The notes under the pieces were generated by a model that was not told the DNA's origin, did not search any database, and worked only from the letters and a program-made list of their open reading frames with translations. From the NCBI GenBank assembly GCA_030596225.1, contig JAUVKO010000001.1:1-30100 (forward strand): 30,100 bases of DNA, given 5' to 3'. The translations under genes and the position numbers were made by a program. Positions 22,599 through 29,950 of the stretch are shown here, piece after piece. This DNA is from Fidelibacterota bacterium. GTDB taxonomy: Bacteria > Fidelibacterota > UBA8477 > JABMPR01. Each line of letters begins with the position of its first letter. Positions within the stretch are counted from its first letter, which is position 1.

Positions 22599-24866
22599 TT
22601 ACCTCAAATAAACCATCTTAACAACACTCGAGTAATGCACCCCGTTAGAATGCGGGGCACCTGCCCCGCTTGTGGCGGGATCTACGACCTGTAACCTCGC
22701 AAAGTACATTCCTGCGGCGACCTGTTTGCCGTCTCTGTCTGTTCCGTTCCATTGTGCTTCGTAATGACCTGCTGGTTTCGACTCAGAAACTAGGGTCTGG
22801 ATGTTATGACCTTGGATATCATAGATGTCGAGTGAGACTGTCGAGTGTTCCGGGAGTTCATACTGGATGGTGGTGCTGGGGTTGAAGGGATTTGGGTAAT
22901 TCGGGAATAACTTGTGGTTTTTAGGTATCAAACTTGACGGCTCAGGCACAACATTAACGACTATTCCGTTAGAATTGAATTCTGAGATACCAGAATCATC
23001 GCATACTATCCAAAGATTGCCATAATTATCTGTCGTAATCGATGTGATAGTATTGTCTAATATGGGTGTGATATCAGTATTATAAACATCCCAAGAAATA
23101 TTATCATATGCGACTAAACCTGTCCCAAAACCTCCGATCCATTTGATCCCATTTTGAACATGAAGAGAGATCAAGTTATCATTAGGAAGTCCTGAGTTGT
23201 CTGAATTGTAGACATTCCAATTGATACTATCGTACTTAACTAAACCAGCATCAGTGCAGATCCAGAGAGTATCATCATCAAAAGCAGTGTTGCGAATCAC
23301 GTTACTTGGCAAAGGACTGTTACTCTGATTATAAACGGACCACTGTAGTCCATCATATTTATATAAACCGTTATCAGTACTTAACCAAACTACTGAACCA
23401 ATGGTATTTATGTTGTTTATGTATGTGCAAGGCAACACTGAGTTATTTGAATTGAAAATATCCCAATTGTGGCCGTCAAAACGTACAAGTGAATTACCAC
23501 CTGCCACAATCCATATAATGCCATTGTCGCCTATCGATACTTCTGTAATTTGGTTACTAGGTAAACCAGAGTTAGAAGAGTTATAAGAAACCCAGTTAGT
23601 ACCATTGAACATCGTAAGCGCTCCAACTGCAGGAGATCCAATTGGACAATCCCCAAGTACACAAGCCCAAATATTACCATCAGCATCAAAATCTATATCC
23701 TGAATGTTGTTATAAGGTAAGTCGGAATTTGAACTATCGAATAATATCCAGCTATCTCCCTGATATTTAACAAGACCATTTTGTGTACAAATCCACTTAG
23801 CATTTGTGTTATCGACCTGAATTTGGTTGATATCATTTGTGCGTAATAGTGTTGGAGCTGTGTTATAGCATATCAACTCAGAGTCATTATATTTGCGCAG
23901 ACCATAATCATTATAATAGTTGAAGGTACCAACCCACTTATTATCCGCTTCGTCAATGAGTAAAGCTGTTATATCATCTGTTAATAATCCTGTGTTTTCT
24001 TCATCAAACACCTTCCAATTCGTACCATCAAAACAAGCCAAACCATTCCAAGTCCCAATCCATAGGTTGTTCTGTTGGTCAAAAGCAACATTTTTTACAG
24101 CATGGTGAGGCAAGGGTGAGTTCTGCGGAGTATATGTTGTCCATGAGGTATCATTGTAACAAGTCAAACCACCATAAAGACCAAGCCACTTTTTGTGATC
24201 GTCAATCTCGATTGAAAGAACGTGAATTGAAAGAATGTCGGAATTGGCAGGAGTAAATACCTCCCATATATTGCCATCAAACTTTACAAGGCCATCTTCG
24301 GTACAAATCCAATAGTTCCCTATGCTATCTTCCACCATGGCGTTGATATAGGTATCAGGTAAACCAGAGTTGTTGTGATTATAAACAGTCCATGAATTAC
24401 CATCAAATTTCAGCAATGAACCTCCGAATTGAGGAATCGAGCTTCCACAACCGATCCACAGGTTGTTGGAACTGTCTACATACAGCATTTGTATATAGTT
24501 CGAAGGTAGATCAGAATTAGAGATATCAAATACTTGCCAGCTATCACCATCATATCTAACAAGACCTCCACCCCCTCCCAACAATGAACCCGTCCCAATC
24601 CATTTAGATCCTGCACTATCAATGACAATCGAGGTGATCCCAGCATAGGGTAGACCAGAGATCTCATCATAATGATCCATATCTTGATTGAGCATATTAA
24701 GACAAACAAGGCCGTTGTCTGTGCCAATCCAAAGGAGGCTCTCTTCCTGGATAATAGCATTGATCTGATTGCCACCGGCTCGGTAATTTATCCAATTATC
24801 ATTACCGGTAGCTGTTATAGTTAATAACAGAACTATGAATCCGTTTGAGGCTATCCGAAGCAGCAT
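22599..24866 (-). CDS. T9SS-sorted double beta-propeller (Reg_prop repeats)
   Basis: About 755 residues with an N-terminal signal (MLLRIASNGFIVLLLTITAT). It has about fourteen blades with the two-component-regulator-propeller pattern: W-I-G-T-x-x-G-L-x-x-Y-D-G-x-x-W-x-x-Y-x-x-x-N-S-x-L-P. Blade cores include WIGTDNGL, WIGTGSLL, WICTEDGL, WIGTWNGL, WICTQNGL, WLSTDNGL and WICTDAGL. Fourteen blades equal two seven-bladed propellers, as in the sensor part of hybrid two-component systems, but no transmembrane, kinase or receiver domain follows. The chain ends in a T9SS sorting domain (NYPNPFNPSTTIQYELPE...VVKMVYLR). ATG 24866, ten bases past the stop of the upstream lipoprotein gene, is preferred to 24908, which overlaps it. 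Confidence 0.83.
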   Translation of the reverse strand: MLLRIASNGFIVLLLTITATGNDNWINYRAGGNQINAIIQEESLLWIGTDNGLVCLNMLNQDMDHYDEISGLPYAGITSIVIDSAGSKWIGTGSLLGGGGGLVRYDGDSWQVFDISNSDLPSNYIQMLYVDSSNNLWIGCGSSIPQFGGSLLKFDGNSWTVYNHNNSGLPDTYINAMVEDSIGNYWICTEDGLVKFDGNIWEVFTPANSDILSIHVLSIEIDDHKKWLGLYGGLTCYNDTSWTTYTPQNSPLPHHAVKNVAFDQQNNLWIGTWNGLACFDGTNWKVFDEENTGLLTDDITALLIDEADNKWVGTFNYYNDYGLRKYNDSELICYNTAPTLLRTNDINQIQVDNTNAKWICTQNGLVKYQGDSWILFDSSNSDLPYNNIQDIDFDADGNIWACVLGDCPIGSPAVGALTMFNGTNWVSYNSSNSGLPSNQITEVSIGDNGIIWIVAGGNSLVRFDGHNWDIFNSNNSVLPCTYINNINTIGSVVWLSTDNGLYKYDGLQWSVYNQSNSPLPSNVIRNTAFDDDTLWICTDAGLVKYDSINWNVYNSDNSGLPNDNLISLHVQNGIKWIGGFGTGLVAYDNISWDVYNTDITPILDNTITSITTDNYGNLWIVCDDSGISEFNSNGIVVNVVPEPSSLIPKNHKLFPNYPNPFNPSTTIQYELPEHSTVSLDIYDIQGHNIQTLVSESKPAGHYEAQWNGTDRDGKQVAAGMYFARLQVVDPATSGAGAPHSNGVHYSSVVKMVYLR
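22652..22679. repeat. Palindrome-rich in-frame insertion in the sorting domain
   Basis: GCGGGGCACCTGCCCCGC (22652-22669) is a perfect 8-base-arm palindrome. It overlaps CCCGC/GCGGG arms at 22665-22679. It encodes the extra residues DPATSGAGAPHSNG between the ARL and SSVVKMVYLR strands; most tails here lack this segment. GC content is far above the surroundings, consistent with a REP-like insertion kept in frame. Confidence 0.45.
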
Positions 24867-24876
24867 GTTAGGCAAT

Positions 24877-25341
24877 CTAGTCCACCCTTGCAATGAATTG
24901 GCCCTCAACAGTCAATTTATCATCAGGACATTGCCAACAGCTTGATGCAAAGTCATAAACATCGAGCTCAAACTCACCGGCAATGGCGGAATTACTTCGA
25001 TTACTTATTTTTAAAAAGCCTTCTCCTGGTCCATACAAGGCCCCACCTACACCCCAGCACTGAAGTGAAAATACAACTCCATCGGTATTAGGGGTCATAC
25101 TAGTCCATTTGATTGTTTCTTCTATAAAGATTTCTTTTAAGATCTCAAAAAATAGTGTATCTGATATTACTATGGAAATTTTTTCAAATTCGGTGTCCTC
25201 GAGTGTTCTACTTCCAACTGTGGCCTTTGCCTTATACTCTACATTATCGATTGTCACAATTGCTTCACCAATTTTCATAGAATCTGGTTCGGAGCAACCG
25301 AATATTACTATCACAAGTATAGGTATAATTGACTTTAGCAT
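24877..25341 (-). CDS. Small lipoprotein of unknown function
   Basis: A 154-residue protein beginning MLKSIIPILVIVIFGCSEP, with the lipobox VIFGC (Cys16). The mature part is predicted all-beta. Its last third (ISNRSNSAIAGEFELDVYDF...LTVEGQFIARVD) resembles the end of small lipocalin-like Bacteroidota lipoproteins with an x-G-x-F-x-x-x-x-x-N/D pattern; this is a weak, memory-based likeness. The start has a GGGGGG-A ribosome-binding site. The stop lies 10 bases before the probable start of the propeller gene, so the two are likely one operon and may act together at the envelope. Confidence 0.7.
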   Translation of the reverse strand: MLKSIIPILVIVIFGCSEPDSMKIGEAIVTIDNVEYKAKATVGSRTLEDTEFEKISIVISDTLFFEILKEIFIEETIKWTSMTPNTDGVVFSLQCWGVGGALYGPGEGFLKISNRSNSAIAGEFELDVYDFASSCWQCPDDKLTVEGQFIARVD

Positions 25342-25546
25342 ATCATATCCCCCCTTTCGTATTTTAGCTCTATACTAGATTGAATATACATTTTTTTAAA
25401 CCGACATTTCTCGATGCGCATAACTTCCCTGCGCTCCTACTGCACAGCCATTAACTCTTAAATTTATGTCGTTTCTATTCATTATCATTAACAACTCAAC
25501 CGCCTAAAGCAGTTGTATGTGACTATTAGATACTCATGGTTTAGGA

Positions 25547-26317
25547 TTACCTTGTGATCGGATCACCATCCTCACCGATAAAGGTTACTTCGCCAGCAAA
25601 GGTTACTTCAAACGTCCAGAAGTGTTCGTACGCGCAGCCAGCAGGACAATCTCCCCACTTGAGATAATAATGTAGAACAAATTTGCTATCAGATTTTTCA
25701 GCAATGATGTCATTTGCATCACCACTCCAGTGGCTTGGTGTTGAATATCGTATATCGTCAACATGGCTGAAAAGTTCTGTCAGTGCCATCATATTCAAGA
25801 GAGAACGACTTCCCAGGGTAATATCATATACACCCAGAGATTGATGGTGGGCTGTTCTCAATACGTAAAGTTCATATTTTGCCACCAGGCTATCAACTAC
25901 CGGGTTACCGGTTTCTGTTTGCCCATCCATCCATTTCTGAGCCCAAACAGAAGTTGTGTCAATCCACATTGAGAACTGATCAAGTTGGAGCTGTCCGAAT
26001 AATTCAATCTGAAACGTATCGACGACAATACTTCGTTCAGGTAATTCAATCGCATTGTATACTGAAACCAGTCCAAAATAGAACTGCTTAATACTATCCT
26101 CAGGAATAATCACAGAGTCTTTCGAGTCATCCTCATTTTCCAATATTTCTCTTAATGCAAGATGGGTGGCTTCATTCCAGAAATGTGATTTGAGCGAATC
26201 ACTAAGGTTAGATTCGTCTGTCTGAAAGTTTAAGATATTCTTTGGTTGATCTGTCGTCTCTTCACACGACAGCAACCCTATTAGAACAAAACCAACTATT
26301 AGCTTCAAAACTTTCAT
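25547..26317 (-). CDS. Lipoprotein with WGDCPAGC motif, unknown function
   Basis: About 256 residues beginning MKVLKLIVGFVLIGLLSCEE, lipobox LLSC (Cys18). The helical first half is followed by NPVVDSLVAKYEL, FSHVDDIRYSTPSHWSGDANDI and near the end KWGDCPAGCAYEHFWTFEV. I recall the last motif from a family of uncharacterised FCB-group lipoproteins (unverified); the two cysteines could form a disulfide or bind a ligand. ATG 26317 is chosen, with GAG/GGA-like bases upstream; ATG 26326 is also in frame. Its leader is copy B of the 54-base shared sequence. It shares V-D-D-[IL]-R-[YF]-x-T-P with the lipoprotein at 27496-28236. Confidence 0.7.
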   Translation of the reverse strand: MKVLKLIVGFVLIGLLSCEETTDQPKNILNFQTDESNLSDSLKSHFWNEATHLALREILENEDDSKDSVIIPEDSIKQFYFGLVSVYNAIELPERSIVVDTFQIELFGQLQLDQFSMWIDTTSVWAQKWMDGQTETGNPVVDSLVAKYELYVLRTAHHQSLGVYDITLGSRSLLNMMALTELFSHVDDIRYSTPSHWSGDANDIIAEKSDSKFVLHYYLKWGDCPAGCAYEHFWTFEVTFAGEVTFIGEDGDPITR

Positions 26318-26350
26318 ATAATCCATCTCAAATGTATTTCACCACCCCAT

Positions 26351-26404
26351 CACCTGTCAGTCAATCATGCTGAAATGTAGTTTATTTATGTAGTGTTTCA
26401 AAGG
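26351..26404 (-). promoter_or_regulatory. Shared 54-base leader, copy B
   Basis: Gapless match at 47 of 54 positions to 20175-20228, and again immediately upstream of a - strand gene, here the lipoprotein starting at 26317. Conserved blocks on the - strand are CCTTTGAAA, ACTACA and CATTTCAGCATGATT; the loop between TGAAA and TTTCA is the variable part, as expected for a hairpin or a dimeric binding site. Confidence 0.5.
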
Positions 26405-26411
26405 TAAGCAC

Positions 26412-26459
26412 CTACCTCAAATATACCATCCATCTGCGTCCTAAAGGACTACGATGGAT
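26412..26459 (-). repeat. Hairpin element plus fossil MVYLR-stop, copy 1
   Basis: It starts 6 bases after the stop of the sorting-domain gene at 26466. Arms ATCCATC (26428-26434) and GATGGAT (26453-26459) enclose a 3x3 internal loop, then GTCC/GGAC around TAAA. Directly after it on the - strand, 26429-26412 reads ATG GTA TAT TTG AGG TAG, i.e. M-V-Y-L-R-stop, a second out-of-use copy of the sorting-domain end. The same arrangement follows the gene at 28317. Confidence 0.65.
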
Positions 26460-26465
26460 AAATCT

Positions 26466-27383
26466 TTATCTTAAGTAAACCATTTTGATGGTTTGCGCAT
26501 TGTCCCCGGCCTGAAGTCTTGCGAAGTACACACCGGTGCTGACTTGCTGACCGTGACTGTCTGTTCCGTTCCATTTTGCCTCGTAGTGTCCAGCCGGTTT
26601 CGACTCGTAGACTAGAGTCTGGATGTTTCGTCCTTGGATATCATAGATGTTGATTGAGACTGTTGAGTGTTCTGGTAGTTCATACATGATGGTTGTAACT
26701 GGATTGAATGGGTTGGGGTAGGACATTGCTGATAAATGATGCTGTTCCAGATTCCCACTTCTGCATGGGTCTATAGATGTTTCATGGACGGGATTTCGGT
26801 ATACAAAAACCACCCATTTAGCAACATTAAAATCGGTGCTTCCGACTGTTGGTGTGTAGAGATACGTCATCACATGAAATGGATATTCAGCAAATTGATC
26901 TATTATTGTTCGTTTTGAAAGATCACGCCATATAGAATCAGCTCTTAATTCAATATCCGGGAATGCCTCAACAGGCCATTGATCTGCCTCAAAATTATAA
27001 CTTGATGTAGCTTGATTTGGTGTCTGATCAGAATTCGGGAATGAGTCTGGAGGAAAAAAATACTCTGGGATACTTATGGAACCTGTGCCCATCCATACTA
27101 TTGTTGCGAAAAATACCGTATCTTCTGTGCAAGGATATGAAAACATGTCCCAGCCAAAATCCACTGGTGGTTGATAAGTGAAGATTAAAGGCACGCCAGA
27201 AGAGTCGTAGGATCCACAGATTGGGTAGTTTTGTATCTGCCCTCCTTCAAATTCACTCGTTAGAAAATCATAGATGAAGATTCCGATTGAGGTCGAATCA
27301 TCTGGAAGGTCCCAGGATCGTTGTCCTGAAAGCGAGATGCCAGCTAGAAGCGTCACAATAATAATCGTTAATTTGTAACTCAT
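26466..27383 (-). CDS. T9SS-sorted secreted protein of unknown function
   Basis: About 305 residues. The signal peptide is MSYKLTIIIVTLLAGISLSG. A unique region of about 200 residues follows, rich in aromatic and acidic residues (e.g. WDLPDDSTSIGIFIYDF, YFFPPDSFPNSDQTPNQATS), with no domain I recognise. The C-terminal ~85 residues are a T9SS type A sorting domain (SYPNPFNPVTTIMYELPEHS...NAQTIKMVYLR). ATG 27383 is chosen because AAGGAAGG lies a few bases upstream and the signal peptide begins there; ATG 27416 would add a non-signal extension. It is followed by the hairpin/fossil element and lies between two lipoprotein genes. Confidence 0.75.
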   Translation of the reverse strand: MSYKLTIIIVTLLAGISLSGQRSWDLPDDSTSIGIFIYDFLTSEFEGGQIQNYPICGSYDSSGVPLIFTYQPPVDFGWDMFSYPCTEDTVFFATIVWMGTGSISIPEYFFPPDSFPNSDQTPNQATSSYNFEADQWPVEAFPDIELRADSIWRDLSKRTIIDQFAEYPFHVMTYLYTPTVGSTDFNVAKWVVFVYRNPVHETSIDPCRSGNLEQHHLSAMSYPNPFNPVTTIMYELPEHSTVSINIYDIQGRNIQTLVYESKPAGHYEAKWNGTDSHGQQVSTGVYFARLQAGDNAQTIKMVYLR

Positions 27384-27495
27384 TTTATCCTTCCTTTGGA
27401 CACCAACGCCATGCACAACTCACGATCAGCTTGTGAAACGGATCTTTTGGGGTGCGATCCATGTTATGTAATTTATTGACTGGCATATTAAAACG

Positions 27496-28236
27496 CTATG
27501 GAAAGCCCAGGTTCTCGAATTCACTAATAAGCTCACGATACTCGGTATCTGTCGTGCCAGCTGATGATCCCAGATAATTTGGTTGTTGGTCAACATAGTT
27601 AAAGAGGTGATAAGTATACGGATATGGGTAAGTAATCAGTGAGAATAGATACTTATTACTGGTATCACCCCTAATTATTGCTAGAGGAAAGTACGGTCCA
27701 ATTGTCCAAAATAAACCGTTTGGCTCTGCGTATTCAACTCCTGGAATAACTTCGTAATACTCACTAATCAATACAGGGTGGTATCCAGGGTTGAGATAAA
27801 GCTCCCCAAATCCTGACGAGCTGATATGGCCGACAGAATCCGGGCGCATATCTGGGAGGATTGATCCCCAACCTTGGAAATTATCATTCTTCATTTGAAC
27901 CAGAATTGAGTCCTCCGCACCTACTAATATCATATTGGGTACCCACGGGGTTCCAAAACGTAAATCGTCTACAAAAGGAAAAGAATCTCGATAGGTTTGT
28001 CGTAAGAAGTTGAGTAAGTACAATTCCCGCTTGAAGGATGAATCTGAGGCTGTTAGGGATTGATCTAGATAATATGCAATGATCTCTGCCTCTAGACTGT
28101 CTTCTTGAGTAAGTCCAAGATCTGGATATAGATCTGGTTCATCGAGGGGATCAATAATCTCCTCACAGTTCCAAAAGATTGTGAATATCAATATGGTTAC
28201 TAAGAGGTTTTTGGGTTTTATTATTCTATCATTCAT
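27496..28236 (-). CDS. Lipoprotein of unknown function
   Basis: A 246-residue protein with a basic start (MNDRIIKPK), hydrophobic segment and lipobox FWNC (Cys24), followed by acidic EEIIDPLDEPDLYPD, a typical lipoprotein linker. The mature part is helical first, then has VDDLRFGTPWVPNMI and PGVEYAEPNGLFWTIG in a beta-rich second half. GAGGAGGGGA just before the ATG is a very strong ribosome-binding site. The V-D-D-[IL]-R-[YF]-x-T-P motif is shared with the lipoprotein at 25547, suggesting distant paralogy; the WGDCPAGC motif is absent here. No known family is assigned. Confidence 0.7.
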   Translation of the reverse strand: MNDRIIKPKNLLVTILIFTIFWNCEEIIDPLDEPDLYPDLGLTQEDSLEAEIIAYYLDQSLTASDSSFKRELYLLNFLRQTYRDSFPFVDDLRFGTPWVPNMILVGAEDSILVQMKNDNFQGWGSILPDMRPDSVGHISSSGFGELYLNPGYHPVLISEYYEVIPGVEYAEPNGLFWTIGPYFPLAIIRGDTSNKYLFSLITYPYPYTYHLFNYVDQQPNYLGSSAGTTDTEYRELISEFENLGFP

Positions 28237-28263
28237 ATTCCCCTCCTCAAGTTTGGGTATAAC

Positions 28264-28310
28264 TCATCGCAAATAAACCATCTATCTACGCCCTACAGGC
28301 TACGATAGAT
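28264..28310 (-). repeat. Hairpin element plus fossil MVYLR-stop, copy 2
   Basis: Same plan as 26412-26459: 6 bases after the stop of the 28317 gene. Arms ATCTATC (28280-28286) and GATAGAT (28304-28310), TAC/TAC internal loop, GCC/GGC inner stem. On the - strand 28281-28264 reads ATG GTT TAT TTG CGA TGA (M-V-Y-L-R-stop). Relative to copy 1 the outer stem has exchanged a C-G pair for T-A on both sides, so pairing is conserved while sequence is not. Confidence 0.65.
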
Positions 28311-28316
28311 AAATCT

Positions 28317-29936
28317 TTATCTCAGGTAAACCATTTTGATGGTTTGTGCATTCTCCCCAGCCTTTAACCTCGCGAAATACATCCCGGCAGCGACTTGCTT
28401 GCCATTGCAGTCTGTTCCGTTCCAACTAGTCTCGTAGCTTCCTGGATTCATATTCTGGTTGACTAGCGTCATCACTTCTCGTCCTGAAATATCGTAGATG
28501 ACTAGTGACACATCTGATCGTTCTGGTAGTTCGTATTCAATTGTTGTGCTTGGGTTGAAGGGGTTGGGAAATGCAGTCAGGCTAAATTTATCTGGTCTTA
28601 GGTGTGTATCCTCAATAGAAGTGCTTGTATTAAATATACGCTGAACGAGGTCTGAGACCTCCTTTAATTCATCAACAGAATTTAATGTTGAACTTCCTTT
28701 TGCATGTAGAACTGATAACACGATCTCTGCAGAGTCTCCGGGGTTAAAGTTAAAGGGACCAGCATTCAACAACATTCGACGGTCATAATACTCGGCACCA
28801 TAATCGCCATCCACCCATATACTATCTGTTAATCCAATATTTTCACTTGGGTTTCCTGGGACTGCGAATCGTGTGACGCGGCCGGTATTTGGATCAATAA
28901 CTGGTGCTCCATCCCAATGAAGACCAGAGAGGGCGTTGTGTACATTCTCAGATCCCCATGGATCATCCCACTCCCGGTCATCAGATCGTATTAGCATAAA
29001 TGATGTCATTGGCAGGTTAATAAACCCGTCTTTTTCCATCCCGAAACCATAAGCTTTATCGTTTGTATTATGACTTGGCACAGCAACTTGCAGAAGATCA
29101 ACGCCAACGCTTGGAACTATATCTCCGAACTCGCTATCTGATCCACGATTATAGCAAAATCCTAAGCTTCTAGTACTGTCACAGCCTATCAAATCATCAC
29201 CTGGGTCACCAAGGTCAGTATCGGTCCAGAATCCAAAGTTCATATCTTCAATGTAATTTCCACCTTTATTGAAGATCTGGAGTTTCACGAACATAATATC
29301 TTCATATATATTCCACTTATTGTAACCCCATATTGTCACCCTTACTTCAAGACCAAGGATCTCTGGGTCATTCAGTATGTTTGTTGAGACACAATCCTGC
29401 ATGACATAATAAAGGACCTGCTCTCCCAGGAATTCGGGATGATCTATGCCTTGAGGCAATGGATTATAGATACCATCACCATCCTTATCTATCCATGGTG
29501 CTCCCTGATAAACCGGCCAGTTGGCAAAATCTATGTTTCCATCAGGATTCTCCATGTCAGACAGGTTGATTTTATAGATTCTATTTGTATTATCCTCTGG
29601 ATTTGAATTCCATGGACCTGGGACAAACTCAGATGCAAATTCGACAAGAGATGTGCGTATCTCTTCATTCACCTTTCCTGAGAACCATGGACCTGCTGAA
29701 AAAATTGTTCTGGTATGATCGTCAACAGGCCAATTAAGTCCAAATTCTCTTTCCAAACTTTGGTGTGACACGATAGAGCCATTATTATCAGTGATACAAT
29801 AGATCTGATTCACATCAAAGCTATTCAGATTCACTGATTCTTGTACAGATATTGTTGACTGCTTTATTTCTTTGGCCAATCCAATGCTTGCATTCATTGC
29901 CAGTAACAGAATACTAACATAGAAGCTGTACTTCAT
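28317..29936 (-). CDS. Large T9SS-sorted protein with calcium-binding-like loop
   Basis: About 539 residues. Signal peptide MKYSFYVSILLLAMNASIGL. The long unique region contains FSAGPWFSGKVNEEIR, WPVYQGAPWIDKDGDGIYNP and FGFWTDTDLGDPGDDLIGCD. D-K-D-G-D-G-I-Y resembles calcium-binding aspartate-rich loops. This looks like a family I recall as numerous in Marinimicrobia/Ignavibacteria-type genomes, without known activity. The C-terminus is a T9SS sorting domain (FPNPFNPSTTIEYELPERS...NAQTIKMVYLR). ATG 29936 starts the signal peptide; an in-frame GTG at 29954 overlaps the upstream gene's stop (GTGA) and would add six residues. The start lies 15 bases beyond the upstream gene's stop. Confidence 0.75.
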   Translation of the reverse strand: MKYSFYVSILLLAMNASIGLAKEIKQSTISVQESVNLNSFDVNQIYCITDNNGSIVSHQSLEREFGLNWPVDDHTRTIFSAGPWFSGKVNEEIRTSLVEFASEFVPGPWNSNPEDNTNRIYKINLSDMENPDGNIDFANWPVYQGAPWIDKDGDGIYNPLPQGIDHPEFLGEQVLYYVMQDCVSTNILNDPEILGLEVRVTIWGYNKWNIYEDIMFVKLQIFNKGGNYIEDMNFGFWTDTDLGDPGDDLIGCDSTRSLGFCYNRGSDSEFGDIVPSVGVDLLQVAVPSHNTNDKAYGFGMEKDGFINLPMTSFMLIRSDDREWDDPWGSENVHNALSGLHWDGAPVIDPNTGRVTRFAVPGNPSENIGLTDSIWVDGDYGAEYYDRRMLLNAGPFNFNPGDSAEIVLSVLHAKGSSTLNSVDELKEVSDLVQRIFNTSTSIEDTHLRPDKFSLTAFPNPFNPSTTIEYELPERSDVSLVIYDISGREVMTLVNQNMNPGSYETSWNGTDCNGKQVAAGMYFARLKAGENAQTIKMVYLR

Positions 29937-29950
29937 GAAATGTATCTTTC

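Noticed and set aside
26466..26720. Sorting tail read as a flagellar FlgD-like domain
   Set aside because: The fold is similar, but the YPNPFNP...KMVYLR form at the C-terminus of proteins with signal peptides marks T9SS cargo, and no flagellar genes are present.
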